Shown: positions 27,924 to 39,910, numbered from the stretch's first letter. The stretch is DNA of 64,000 nucleotides from Trematomus loennbergii (GCA_012861695.1 JAAOOA010000060.1:8954454-9018453); one strand, 5' to 3'. A program made the numbers and translations. The notes: a model not told the origin generated them from the letters alone.

Positions 27924-28900
27924 CCTGTTACGCACCGCCCCCCCGGTACCGGGCGGATAAACGCGTCATTTGCAGGAAACAACGTCTAAGGAATCTTAAT
28001 ATTTAATAAACTATGAATGTTTTATATCCATGTAACGGGAAGAAACTCAGCTAACTGATCTTTTTAATTTTAATTTCCAAAAAAAAACACAATGCTAACA
28101 CTCAGCCTCTGAATTAGCCACGAGCGAAAAAATGTAACCTATCACTGCACCTAAACTCACTCATAACTCCCTTATTACTTATCCTAGATGCACAGCCAAC
28201 CCCTCGATTAGCATCTCCTGGAGACACAGAATCTGTGGGTGCCCACCTCAACACTCAGTGATAAACATTTGCGACGCTATAAACGAAAACGTACATCAAA
28301 ACATGTGGCGCTAGGTAGCTACAAACGCTAACATGGCTTACCTTGGTCAAAACTGGTCTTCAATGGCATTAAAACGATAAAAAAACGATGCTGCAGTTAA
28401 TCCATAGGTTAATCCAATGTGTCTGTGTCCTCTTTGAAATGATTTCTGATAATCCATAAGCAATAAAACTGCTTTTTCGTTTCCAAATGTCAGAGCGAGA
28501 GATCGCTTCACTCTGGTGCAAACCTGCATGCGGGAAGCCCCACCGTTTGTTTTCACAACGAGTGTGTGTGGGGGCCTCCCCCTTCGATTCTATTGGCTCT
28601 AACGGTCAGAAAGAGGTGTCAACATCAAAATCGACCAAGGGGGGCCAGAGATATGGAAAAAAAACATTTTCACCCAAATCACCTCAGAGGTGGAGTGGTT
28701 TTGGCTAAACCTCTCTAAAAAGGTCAAATGTCACTTGTTTTGCATCAATCTTGATACACGGTACTTATTATATGTTGTACTTTGGATTCCTAAAGCTTTT
28801 AGTCTACTAACCCATCATCCAAGGGTAGTTTTCACTATAAGTAAAAAAGAAGTTTTGGACGGACACTATAATTTACAGTTTTTTACTATGTAAAATCTGA
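27924..28900 (+). other. Possible piggyBac-like left end, right end not found
   Basis: TTAA (27920-27923) is followed by CCTGTTACGCACCGCCCCCC and CCGGTACCGGGCGG, a GC-rich tip in AT-rich surroundings. A TTAA duplication with a CC start fits piggyBac, but no inverted partner is visible downstream and the following kilobase encodes nothing recognisable. The right coordinate is only where the unusual composition ends. Confidence 0.25.
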
Positions 28901-29090
28901 ATTTTCTTTAAAATAAAAAACATCTATATTGATTCTGACACTTCTACATCCAACTCACAGATGTGACCTTGCTTTGATAAAAGAAATCATTCATATAACC
29001 CTTTTAGAAATTAAGTTGTAGTCATTTGTTTTGGGCATGACATAACATTTACTGTTGGAAGCTCTGGTTCAGTTCACAATCGATCCAGTC

Positions 29091-29400
29091 ATGCCAATGC
29101 CAAGGACCTGTTTCCTGAAATGTGAGGGGAAATCTGAGCTGTTTCTCTCCTACCGAGGGAAGAACCACGACGAAGTCAGTGGTTGAAATTTCTGTTTAAC
29201 ACTGTTCCTTCAGAGGTTCGAAGAACGTTACTGTGTGCGCGGCATTTCACAGACGAAAGCTTCCAAAACATTGCCCAGTTTGAGGCCGGATATGCACAGC
29301 ATTTGAAACTGAAGGACGATGCTATTCCTAGTTTGTTTGGACCGTTTGGAGCAGGGGAAGATTCGGGTACACAACCTGTACGTTTGCATTGTTATTTGTG
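29091..29400 (+). pseudogene. THAP-type zinc-finger exon, frameshifted
   Basis: The start codon at 29091 opens MPMPRTCFLKCEGKSELF, giving the first Cys pair (CFLKC). The frame hits a stop in GTCAGTGGTTGA at about 29181. In the frame read from 29180 the domain continues as WLKFLFNTVPSEV, CARHFTDESFQN (the Cys-X2-His pair) and LKLKDDAIPSLF, which corresponds to the AVPTIF box closing THAP domains. All four metal ligands and the conserved Trp are thus present, but in two frames. A possible splice donor follows at about 29380 (CCTGTACGT). THAP domains bind DNA and occur in host regulators and in P-type and Kolobok transposases; I cannot tell which this was. A short intron or a base loss would both explain the frame change; base loss seems likelier. 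Confidence 0.65.
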
Positions 29401-29408
29401 TATTTATC

Positions 29409-29971
29409 AAACAAGGTATCTACCACGACTGTAAACGTGTTTCGGACTGCTAAGCAATTGACACAGTGCTAACTGGGCTAACTAAGTTGCTAGCGTTTCC
29501 ATATATCAACTCCAATATCAGCAGATGGCCTTACATACATGTATCTCATAGCAGGATAATGTCTGCATTCACACACGAAATACTCATAGACAGTATACTC
29601 CGGGTGATTTACCGTACGGTCAGTCGCGAAACGTAATTACATTATAGCTGGCGTTCCTAGAGTGTATGCTACCGAGCTAAACAACGGAGCTAGACATGAG
29701 TTTGCTCGGGAAAACATTGTTGTTATGACAGCTACAATGAATGTAGCAGACTACCCGTATAAGATTGCAATTGTAAACATGTTCTTGATAGCCTAATATG
29801 AACCACTATCTGTTGTTCATAGTATAGTATAGTATAGTATAGCATATTACACTGAACAACTAGCAAACGTAGGTTAGCATTGTAATCCAGCTGGCAAGCT
29901 GACGAACATAAAACGACTAAGTTTCAATAATATTTTGTGATTGGCACTTCATTTCGTTAGGAATGTCTCCC
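29409..29971 (+). repeat. Tandem duplication, copy 1 (about 563 bp)
   Basis: It begins AAACAAGGTATCTACCACGA and contains TTGCTAGCGTTTCCATATAT, TCTGCATTCACACACGAAAT and GCATATTACACTGAACAACT. The same order recurs from 29972, with a further match between 29900-29940 and 34914-34955 (ACTAAGTTT..ATATTTTGTGATTTG). A small GTATA array (29818-29845) is present only in this copy. Confidence 0.85.
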
Positions 29972-30079
29972 AAACAAGGTATCTACCACGACTGTTTAAA
30001 TGTATAAACGTGTTTCGGACTGCTAAGCCATTGACACAGTGCTAACTGGGCTAACTAAGTTGCTAGCGTTTCCATATAT

Positions 30080-31187
30080 CAGTGGCGAGCCGTCAGGGCC
30101 CTCTAGACCCTCTGTGAGGGCCTAAGATATTCTAAAAAAAATAATATTTAATATTTTTTTTTTTAAATTTTTTTTTGTTACATTTTTCATTAGTTTTACC
30201 AAAATAACTTGATTTAATTGTATTTAAAATAACATTTCCAAAGAAATAAATCCTTCGAATCTGCCTGTTCAGTTTCTGTTGGAATGTGAAGGGTTAAATG
30301 CCGTCTCTGCGAGTTACTGTGAAGACGGGAGAGCTTGTTGGTCCCTCTGTACATTCACAGAGGGCCAGCTATAGTAACTCAATGAGAGAGTAATGTCAAA
30401 TGACAGTACAATTGACCAATCATATCCTCCCTCTAAATGGGTGGGCTTTATTTTCGCGGACTTTATGACAAGTTCCGCCCGCTGTGAGGTGGTGCCTTTA
30501 TATATACAGTCTATGGGTGGTGCAAGTGGTGCGCGTCCTAAAACCCGGAAGTAAGCTGCGCTCGGGTTCCCTCGACAGAAAAGCAATGGGATTTCTCATG
30601 GATGTAATAGCTCGAAATAAGGTCTGTGAAAACGAACCTGTTAGATAAATGCACGTTTTGTTCAGCCGGATAATATCCACATGTCTACCCTACTTTTATT
30701 ATTTTCGAATCATAAATCTAATCGATAGATTTATGATTAGCATAAGTTCGTTCATGATGGCTCATTTCAGTGATAGTGATGACATCGTTGCGAAATTATT
30801 AACCAAGTCATTTTCAAGATTGAGTTACAATGATAAACTGGAGTGGCAAAGGATCAGCTGCATGACCCCGCCATCAAGTGCTTCATCCAAAAGGACAGGA
30901 GGATGGACTTTGTGTTTAAGTGAATTGATCATCAAAGGTAGGCCTAAGTCATTTTCAATGTGGGCCGCCGTGCCGACTTAATTCATTTGTAATTGTTACT
31001 TGGCTGTGGGTGCCCTGTCATGATAGGTGTTTATATAAATGGTGTTGTTTTGTGTGAGGGTCGCTGTCATTGATGCGTTTTGATATTCCGCTGAAGTATA
31101 CGCTGAGACGTAATAACTCTTCTTTTTTTTCGAGGGAAGGGGGGGGGGGTCAGAGGGCCTAGGTATAAAAGTCACGGCTCGCCACTG
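30080..31187 (+). mobile_element. hAT element with perfect 8-bp TSD, transposase remnant
   Basis: The termini are CAGTGGCGAGCCGT and, inverted on the right, CAGTGGCGAGCCGTGAC. The duplication CCATATAT is exact at 30072-30079 and 31188-31195. The sequence CCATATAT also occurs uninterrupted in tandem copy 1, which independently confirms the target. The length is 1108 bp. The interior keeps a short N-terminal transposase-like piece (see 30721-30950), so this is a deletion derivative. Confidence 0.93.
30721..30950 (+). pseudogene. N-terminal remnant of hAT transposase
   Basis: The frame reads HFSDSDDIVAKLLTKSFSRL then SYNDKLEWQR. A short leader ending LL..F..LSY..KLE is common at the N-terminus of one fish hAT transposase group, just before its zinc finger. 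After about 60 codons the similarity stops at GT-containing sequence (ATCAAAGGTAGG), which may be the original exon end. No catalytic domain remains. The call depends on motif memory. Confidence 0.5.
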
Positions 31188-31804
31188 CCATATATCAACT
31201 CCAATATCAGCAGATGTCCTTACATACATGTATCTCATAGCAGGAGAATGTCTGCATTCACACACGAAATACTCAGACAGTATACTCCGGGTGATTTACC
31301 GTACGGTCAGTACATTATAGTTGGCGTTCCTGGCGTGTATGCTACCAAGCTACCGTTAATAGCGTGTATGCTACATAGCTAAACAACAAGGCTACCTAGA
31401 GCTAGACATGCTATGGAAAACATTGTTTTCATGCCAGCTACAATGAATGACCGAACGTAGCAGACTACCCGTATAAGATTGCAATTGTAAACATGTTCTT
31501 GCTAGCCTAGACTAGCTGTTGTTCATAGTAGATTGGCATATTACACTGAACAACTAGCAAACGTAGGTTAGCATATTAGCTGGCAAGCTAACTGTGTTGA
31601 TTAGATAGATAGATTAGATCAGGGGTACTCAAATACAAATCTTAAAGGTCCAAAAAAAATGTTTCAATAAGACAAAGGTCAGTTTATAACGGTCATTCAA
31701 ACTTTTAAACAATTGCAACAAGATTCTTAACACGAGGTTGCAAAAACAAAAATAATCTGTATGCAGCAGTTTTCATTGTTATTGTGTCTGTGCTTGATCC
31801 CTCA

Positions 31805-32549
<745 letters not shown>

Positions 32550-32552
32550 TCA

Positions 32553-33474
32553 GAGTCGCAGTGTGAGCTGCACAGTTATGAATAAAGGCAGCTTAAAGTA
32601 AACAGATATGGTTCTAAACTGTATTGAAGTAAACATGTATTATTTTGAATTGTATTTTAGTGAACATGTGTTGTTTGAACTGTTTTAAGTAATCCCATAT
32701 ATATATTGTCTTTCTCACTTACAACTCACTGACCCAGATATCCCTACACACACATACACCTCCTCCCACCAGCACACACACATATTCTTTTCAAGGTTCT
32801 TTCTGGGCATCAATATATCTGTGTACAATGTTTGGTTGTCTGGGAAAGAATAGTTTGTGTGAAATATTCCTTGGGAAAGTAAAGGAGTGAATATAGGTGC
32901 AGAGATAAGATTGACTCTGTCCTTGTGTACTTCCGAAGATCTCAGAAGAAAACATACTTTTTCCCAGAACTCTGATTCGCTGTATTGGACCCGACCAGAA
33001 GTGAATCCAACCAGTAAAAACACCTGGGGGAGTGAGCAGCTCACACAGCTCCTCCCACGGACTCTCTGATTCGCTTCGGAGTAAAATGGGAAGGAAGAGT
33101 GAACACATCTCTGCCCCAAAATATGGATATGAATACTGTTGTTTATGCATGTAAAATACTTCCTGTTTCTGACTGGCCGGTCCCGATACCTGTATCGCAC
33201 GGCGGTAGAGCTGGAAGTCCGGAGTACTCTGTAAACTTGTATACGTGTTTTGTTTTTTACCAGTAAAATCAGATTATTGTTATAACCTTTATTATTTGAA
33301 TTCCTTTTTTAATTAAATATAACCAGGCTCATCTAACGAACGGCGCGTAGCGGAGGTGGGCTTTAAGCCACCATCCACAGTGTTTGCTACAACAAGCTGC
33401 ACCCTCTTTCATTCAGCATTCCCATTATTGCTTTATAAATGTCTTGCCCCCTTGTGTGTCCACTGAGGTTCGTC
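32553..33474. other. Interior of the large hAT, content unassigned
   Basis: No coding similarity was recognised. The stretch 32700-33320 has promoter-like and LTR-like composition, but I could not find paired ends. It may be another insertion into the hAT. Confidence 0.3.
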
Positions 33475-33775
33475 AGGCCCAACACTCTTCAACAAACTCC
33501 CCCTTTGCCTCATCATAAAAACTCACAAACACCAGCAACTGAGCATTGTCAGTGGTGTCAGTGGACTCATCCACAGCTAAGGAAATGCACTGTGCATTTT
33601 TTATTCCATCACAAAGCTGATTAATCAAATCACCAGCCAGTATTTATGTTCTTCTGGTTGCTGTGGAATCTGAGAGGGGGATTTGCTTGATTTGACCTGT
33701 TATTTCCTCTTTTTGTTTGCCTTCAAACATGGTCTCCATCACTTCAGTCATGCATTCTTTTATACTTCAGTTATT
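33475..33775 (-). pseudogene. hAT transposase fragment (start of catalytic domain)
   Basis: The minus strand reads MTEVMETMFEGKQKEEITGQ, then KQIPLSDSTATRR, then an in-frame TAA, then DLINQLCDGIKNAQCISLAV and DESTDTTDNAQLLVFVSFYD. The IPLS..T..RR motif and the AVDEST motif, which supplies the first catalytic Asp of the hAT RNase H-like core, are diagnostic. The stop codon between them and a second stop soon after (ECWA) show that it is dead. It matches the outer hAT in orientation, but I cannot prove that it belongs to that element. Confidence 0.8.
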
Positions 33776-33999
33776 ATCCAGTGGAATGTCCTTACCTACT
33801 GGCCTAGTTAAATCAAAGTGGTTACTTTTTTTTGGCTGGGCAGTGTAGTTTTACACACCGTCTTATTTGACTTTCTCAGGACTTAAAACTGTTTTTTGGG
33901 GGCAGACCCCCACAAAGAAAAAAATATACACACGTAAGGTCATCATCTTAACAGTTTTGTATGCTCATCCGTGAGCAGAGCATCAAGTTGACATGTCTA

Positions 34000-34290
34000 T
34001 TACAGCTGAATGCGGCGATTACCATTTTGTTCAGCAAAACGCCTCACAAACTTATTAAGATCAACAGCTTTAGTGCGTTTTGATTCAATGCTGAGTACAG
34101 CCAAACTTGACAGTCTCTTCTCTGTCATTGTAGACCGCAAATACCTCATTCCTTCAGTACTTGGGTCCGAATGCTTCTCGTTTTGCGCCGTCCCGTTCAA
34201 ATGAAATCGCCGCCAATCATATTTCCACGCTCGCGCCAGGGACGGGGGAGGGGTTACAAGACGTGCATCTTGTGCTGCATTCACTTGCAC
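34000..34290 (-). pseudogene. hAT C-terminal dimerisation region remnant
   Basis: The frame ends GMRYLRSTMTEKRLSSLAVL then SIESKRTKAVDLNKFVRRFA. This is the C-terminal helix pattern (YLRSTM..RL..LA) of hAT transposases. It lies upstream, in the minus direction, of the AVDEST fragment at 33.5 kb, so the two are not collinear. Either there was an inversion or shuffling, or this piece comes from a second hAT whose GGGGTGGCA-rich end is at 34350-34430. I prefer the second explanation. Confidence 0.65.
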
Positions 34291-35123
34291 TCGGACATTA
34301 GAGACTTTCTCTCATAAATGTCAGATGAGCCACAACTTTTCTTTCAAAACAAAGCTGCCAACTGGGGTGGCAGCTGGGGTGGCAAGGCCTATTTTTAGGG
34401 TGGCAGTTGCCACCCCATGCCACCCCGGTAGGTGAAACTAGGCTACTAGCTACAGTACAGATGCAACTAGATGAGCTGTTAACTCTCGCTCTGACTTTTT
34501 TTTTTTAAACTCTCGCTCTGACTCAGACAGGTTGAAAGAGACGACACGACACACGCATTTTTCCCACCCGCATTCCGCGAAGACCCGCCCTACTGTGCCT
34601 CTGATTCGCAGACTGTTGGTGGGGGGAAAAAACGCTGACGGGATGCTGAATGTGATTGGACCAAAGCGTTGACAGACACACACAGACAGTGGAACAGTCT
34701 GACATGCAGAGCGCTGTATGCAGCGGACATAGCGGAGAATTTTGACTCGTTGCGTTGTGGCGATGTCTCGCAGATAACACAGATAATACATATGAAAAGT
34801 ATAATTTGCTCAGAGTCCAGAGACAGTTGTGGTTCGGTCCGGATCCGGACCGGAGTCCGGACTTTGAGGATGCCTGGATTAGATAGATACACACTCCTAC
34901 CACAACTACTACCAACGAATCTAAAACAACTAAGTTTCTCTAATATTTTGTGATTTGCATTTGATTTTGTCCAGCCAGATCAGGAAACTCCTGGCGTATC
35001 TGGCGGACAACACACACACGGGATGACCCACTCTGATGCCTCGTCCTAAAAAGCCCCGGCAGCCGCTTACAAAGCTGCGATAGGCAAGATGCCGAAGCTG
35101 GATTATCTACACGGTCTCCTGCT

Positions 35124-35942
35124 ATGCCGAGCCCATCAGTTGCTTCCGCTGGTTCTGCTGCTGCTGCTGCAGACCACATTCCCCCTTCTGGAACGTCGCT
35201 TCGCCTTGCATCTCCAGAGAAGTTTTCCGGGGACTCTGGGGACTGTCGCCCCTTTCTGGTACAGTGTGAACTGCATTTTGCCCATAACCCCTCTGCCTTT
35301 ATTTCAGACCAAGCTAGAGTAGCCTTTATGCTGTCCCATTTAACCGGGCGAGCTGCCGCTTGGGCTACGGCCGAATGGTCCTCTAATTCTCCAGTGTGCC
35401 AGTCATTGAACATGTTCTCAGAGACTCTAAGGCGTGTTTTTGATCACTCTTCACCAGCCAGAGGCGCCAGCCGAGTGTTAATGCAGATTAAACAGGGACC
35501 CAAACGAGTGGCAGATTATGCGATACAATTTCGCACTTTAGGAGCAGATAGCGGGTGGAACACCCCAGCCCTTATTGATGCCTTTATGAATGGCCTAAAG
35601 GACTCTATTAAGGACCAATTGGCACCCCTGGAGCTACCAACAGATCTTGACTCAATCATTGCTATGTCAACCCGTATAGATATTAGACTTAATGAAAGGA
35701 ACAGTGAAAGGTTAAGAACCAGCGTGCGCCCACCTGCCCCGCAACGCCCATGGGGAAACAATACACCCCTGACAACATCATCCGAAGAACCAATGCAGCT
35801 GGGCGGAGCCAGGATCACAGCAGAGGAACGACAGCGCCGTTTTCGTGAAGGATGCTGCTTCTACTGTGGACAACATGGCCATGCTGCATCCTCCTGCCCG
35901 TTAAAAGGCCAGGCTCATCGGCGCGACGGAGGGGGCTGGTGA
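35124..35942 (+). pseudogene. Gag of the gypsy element
   Basis: 272 codons, intact on its own. An Ala-rich N-terminus is followed by the capsid-like segment (EKFSGDSGDCRPFLVQCEL, then FMLSHLTGRAAAWA), RVADYAIQFRTLG, and a single CCHC knuckle CFYCGQHGHAASSC near residue 248. It ends soon after in a Gly-rich tail. The following Pol frame overlaps it by about 90 nt in the -1 frame, an arrangement compatible with programmed frameshifting, although I saw no classical slippery heptamer. It is listed as a pseudogene because the element is dead, not because Gag is broken. Confidence 0.85.
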
Positions 35943-37290
35943 GCCGATTTTCTGCAGCTGACTTTCCTCCACGATCATTGACCAAGGTAAAAATGCAGTT
36001 ACGTGACCACACCATGACTCAGGGGGTACTAGTGGATTCAGGGGCGGACGAAAGTCTGATGGACTGGGGTCTTGCTAAAAGACTGGGCATTACAACTGTT
36101 CCTTTGACTTCCCCTGTAGATGCCAGTGCCTTAGATGGCAAGCTGTTATTCAGAGTAACCCATATAACTGAACCCGTTCAAGTAACTATAGATGACATTC
36201 ACACAGAAAGATTAAGATTCCACTTATTTGACTCTGCACTTCACCCTATAGTTTTGGGATTTCCATGGCTCCTCAGACACAATCCGAATATTGACTGGCG
36301 GTCGGGAAACATTAAGAACTGGGCTCCTAATTGTAAAGTTACCTGCTTAGCCTCCCCTGTGAACTCCAGACAGTCTGTAAATCAGACAGACAAACCCAAT
36401 AGAGTTACCACTGACATCAAGAGTATGTCAGAGTCAGTGTACGCTGACCTGTCTAGAGTGCCCACATGTTATCTGGACTTAAAAGAGGTTTTTGACAAGA
36501 CTAAGGCTACATCGCTACCACCTCATCGACCTTATGATTGCCCTATTGACCTTTTGCCTGGAGCTCCGATCCCTAGAGGTCGGCTTTACTCCATCTCTGC
36601 ACCAGAAAGGGGGGCCATGAAAACGTATATTGACTCTTCCCTTAAGTCTGGACTCATTAGACCGTCGTCATCACCTGCGGCTGCAGGCTTTTTCTTTGTG
36701 GGCAAGAAAGATGGTTCTCTCCGTCCATGCATAGACTATAGTCCACTCAATGGAATAACTGTTAAGAATAAATACCCCCTCCCACTAATGTCTTCAGCGT
36801 TTGAACTGTTGCAGGATGCCCAAGTATTCTATCATCTCGTCAGAATTCGAAGGGGGATGAGTGGAAGACAGGTTTCAACACTCCTAGTGGCCACTACGAA
36901 TATCTTGTGATGCCTTTTGGTTTATGCAATGCTCCATGTGTCTTTCAGGGTATGATCAATGATGTGTTGAGGGACTTTCCCAACAAGTTTGTCTTCGTCT
37001 ACCTTGACGACCTTCATTTTCTCACCGGATGAGGAGACTCACATTCAACATGTCCGCCAAGTACTCCAGAAACTGTTGGAGAATCAACTGTACTGCAAAG
37101 CTGAGAAATGTGAGTTTCATGCCAAGACGGTCTCCTTCCTGGGTTACATCATGTTCATATGGATCCAGTGCTGTGGAAAGTTGGCCAACTCCCACAAACA
37201 GGAAACAGATCCAAAATTTTTAGGCTTTGCCAACTTCTACAGAAGGTTCATAAGAAACTTTAGCGCCATTACATGCACTAACCTCTTCCC
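35942..37290 (+). pseudogene. Protease and reverse transcriptase, broken
   Basis: The protease shows LVDSGADESLMDWGLAKRLG, with the DSGA catalytic triad. The RT starts with PPHRPYDCPIDLLPGAP and PSSSPAAAGFFFVGKKDGSL. After ELLQDAQVF the sequence jumps to YHLVRI: about nine residues, including the motif A aspartate, appear deleted in frame. The frame then slips; [14 protein letters not shown] and VFVYLDD are read in a different frame (36905-37015), followed by another slip before [20 protein letters not shown]. The LGYIM segment is followed by more damage. Loss of the catalytic Asp alone would abolish activity. Confidence 0.85.
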
Positions 37291-37295
37291 ATGTT

Positions 37296-37850
37296 GTGTT
37301 TAAGTGGAACACTGAGGCGGAGAAAGCCTTTCAAAGACTCAAGATGCTGTTCACAACCGCTCCAATCCTCACAGTGCCTAACACGCAGAGACAATTCATT
37401 GTGGAGGTGGATGCCTCGAACGAAGGCGTCGGATCGGTGCTCTCCCAAAGGTCTGCTCAGGACAACAAGCTCCATCCTTGTGCGTTCTTGTCACGTAAGT
37501 TGACAGACGCAGAGAGGAACTACGATGTGGGGAACAAGGAACTTTTAGCAGTAAAGATAGCCTTAGAAGATTGGCGTCATTGGTTAGAGGGGGCGGAACA
37601 ACCATTTCTAGTATGGACTGATCACAAAAACCTGGAATTCATTAGGAAATCCAAAAGACTAAACCCACGCCAGGCTAGATGGTCATTGTTCTTTAGTCGC
37701 TTTAATTGTACCTTGTCATACAGACCAGGCTCTCAAAATGTGAAACCAGATGCTTTGTCACGCATGTACGATCCTGAACCTGCTGCCAAAAAACCTGAGA
37801 GCATCCTTCCACTTCATTGTGTGGTTGGGGCAGTTTCATGGCAAATATAA
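37296..37850 (+). pseudogene. RNase H region of gypsy Pol
   Basis: A clean frame of 184 codons: [13 protein letters not shown], the tether, then [18 protein letters not shown] (first catalytic Asp), [20 protein letters not shown] (Glu) and [13 protein letters not shown] (Asp). The His-containing end is followed by [15 protein letters not shown], the usual close of the domain. The segment is well preserved compared with the RT. Confidence 0.87.
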
Positions 37851-37853
37851 TCT

Positions 37854-38747
37854 GTGGTGAAGCAAGCACATGGTGAGAGCCCGGCCCCTAGTGGTTGCCC
37901 GCAAAATAGGTTGTTTGTACCTGTTTCAGTTCGCTCACAGGTAATTCACTGGGCTCACACGTCTTTGCTCACCTGTCATCCGGGGGTAAGACGCACAATC
38001 TTTATGATAAAGCAACGTTTCTGGTGGCCGGCTATGGAGAAACAGGTGGCAGAGTATGTGGCAGCCTGCACAGTTTGTGCTAGAAACAAGACCTCCAAAC
38101 AAGCTCAGATGGGTCTGCTGCAGCCTCTTCCTGTTCCACACCGTCCATGGTCACACCTCTCCATGGACTTCGTCACTGGATTACCCGTGTCCGAAGGAAA
38201 CACCACCGTCCTGGCGGTGGTGGACAGATTCAGTAAGATGGCACATTTCATTGCATTACCCAAGCTCCCCTCTGCCAAAGAAACGGCAGAGGTCATGTTA
38301 CGTGAAGTTTTCCGCATTCATGGTTTTCCCAGGGACATCGTATCGGACCGAGGTCCCCGGTTCATCTCAGGTTTTTGGAAGGAGTTCTGCCATCTCCTTG
38401 GTGCCACCGTTAGCCTGTCTTCGGGTTACCACCCGCAGTCCAATGGCCAATCAGAGCGCATCACCAGGAGCTGGAGACCTGTTTGCGGTGCCTCGTTTCC
38501 CAGAACCAGGCATCGTGGAGCAAGCACCTGGTGTGGGTCGAGTATGCTCACAACACACTGCCCACCGCCGCTACTAGACTTACTCCTTTCCAGTGTGTTT
38601 ATGGTTACCAGCCACCCTTGTTCCCTGCCAATGAAGGTGAGGTCACGGTCCCGTCGGCACACGCCATGGTCCGTCGGTGCCGCCGGATCTGGGCAGGTGC
38701 TCGTCGTGCTCTCCTGCGAGGTTCGTGCGCCCTTTCCAGGTTTCTAA
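37854..38747 (+). pseudogene. Integrase of gypsy Pol, frameshifted at C-terminal side
   Basis: The HHCC zinc-binding domain shows [15 protein letters not shown] and CTVCARNK. The core has [13 protein letters not shown] (first Asp) and VSDRGPRF (second Asp), then [13 protein letters not shown], with the Glu in QSER. After ITRSWRPV the frame slips. The rest of the integrase ([20 protein letters not shown]) is in another frame at 38483-38752, with a further slip near 38750. Confidence 0.87.
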
Positions 38748-38749
38748 GG

Positions 38750-39129
38750 TGATTAACCCAGTGTCTGTGCGCTTACGTCTACCCAGGTCGCTCAAGGTCC
38801 ATCCGACGTTTCATGTGGGCAAGGTCAAGCCTGTAAGAGAGAGTCCTCTGGTGCCCGCCTCTAAGCCCCCACCGCCTCCCCGGATGGTTGATGGTGGTCC
38901 TGTCTACAGTGTTAAAAAACTGCTTGGAGTCCGTAACCGTGGTCGAGGGAAACAATTCCTCGTGGATTGGGATGGTTACGGTCCCGAAGAGAGACAATGG
39001 GTCCCTGCAAGTTTCATTGTAGATCAGAGTTTGATCACTGACTTCTATCAGGATCATCCAGGAGTGTCTGGGACTTCCGGAGCAGTCCCTGGAGGGGGGA
39101 GTACTGTGGTGTCTCGTCAATTGTGTTAG
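38750..39129 (+). pseudogene. Integrase tail and chromodomain
   Basis: The frame reads [29 protein letters not shown] (the GPY-like end), then [20 protein letters not shown] and [17 protein letters not shown]. The chromodomain aromatic residues (Tyr/Val at the start, Trp and Tyr in VDWDGY, Trp in QWVPAS) are preserved. Such domains guide integration toward particular chromatin. The frame ends within the LTR. Confidence 0.85.
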
Positions 39130-39662
39130 TTGTGTTTGTTTTATGTCTGTCATTTCATGTTTAGTCAGGTATTTATGTCATTCCAAGTCTAGTCAGGTTT
39201 CTTTGTAGAGTCAGGTTTTCATGTTACTTCACGTCTTGTCTGTCTATGTCTGTCATCTCTAGTCAAGTCCCCATGTTCATGTCATGTCTCGTTTTCCCAT
39301 TTCCTGTTTTATTTTGTACTTACCTCTTGCCTTTCTTTTCAGGCCCTGTTACTTCCTCCCTTTGTGTGTTTTCCCGCCATCGTCAGCGTCTGCCCCGCCC
39401 CTGATTGTTTCCACCTGTTCCCACTTCCCTCATGTTTAAATAGTCCTTGTCTCCCTTTGTCTTGTGCCAGTTCGTCTTGTTTCAGTGTGCTTCACATGTC
39501 CAGAGACCCAGCGTGTTACCAGAGAGGAGAGTTTTTGTTTGAAATCAAGAGTTTTGTTTTGTCCTCGCAAGAGTGATCTTTTGTTTAAACTTTGTTTTAT
39601 TTTTCTCATTAAAAAGTGAGTCGTTGCATTTCAGTCCAGTATTTTTGTACCTCGTTCTAACA
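39105..39662 (+). repeat. 3' LTR of the gypsy element
   Basis: It follows the purine tract GGAGGGGGGA (39091-39100) and begins TGTGGTGTCTCG and ends CGTTCTAACA, that is TG..CA, over 558 bp. TTTAAATAG near 39437 could be a TATA-type element and ATTAAA near 39608 a poly(A) signal. No second copy occurs upstream, so insertion age cannot be read from LTR divergence. Confidence 0.75.
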
Positions 39663-39910
39663 GTGTTATTAAATCAAATCCTTGAAATCCTATTTAAAAT
39701 CTAAATATAATAATGAACTACTCATGTTTCTGGTAAAGAAACACACTAATGTTATGGATTCAAAAACAACTAAAATCATGATACTGTCAAAGTGAATGAT
39801 TTCCTGGCAATACTGCTTCTACCTGTCAGTGCTTGGATATTATCAAGCTGAAAAAATGAATACAGAATTCCAACATACTGTCATCAAATGTCTTTCTATT
39901 ATGAATTTAA

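Larger units (their letters stand above)
34960..39662 (+). mobile_element. Ty3/gypsy chromovirus-type LTR retrotransposon, defective
   Basis: Domains in order on the plus strand: Gag with zinc knuckle, aspartic protease, reverse transcriptase, RNase H, integrase, chromodomain, then a polypurine tract and 3' LTR. The order RT-RNase H-integrase plus a C-terminal chromodomain identifies the chromovirus branch. No 5' LTR or primer-binding site was recognised before Gag; the left boundary is approximate and lies just after the tandem-repeat sequence. At least four frameshifts and a deletion in RT make it non-functional. Confidence 0.88.

Noticed and set aside
34523..34915. 130-codon frame on the minus strand
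   Set aside because: It crosses the right end of the hAT element and its target duplication, so it cannot be a conserved gene.
34940..35413. 157-codon frame antisense to Gag
   Set aside because: It overlaps the Gag coding region on the opposite strand, which explains its openness.
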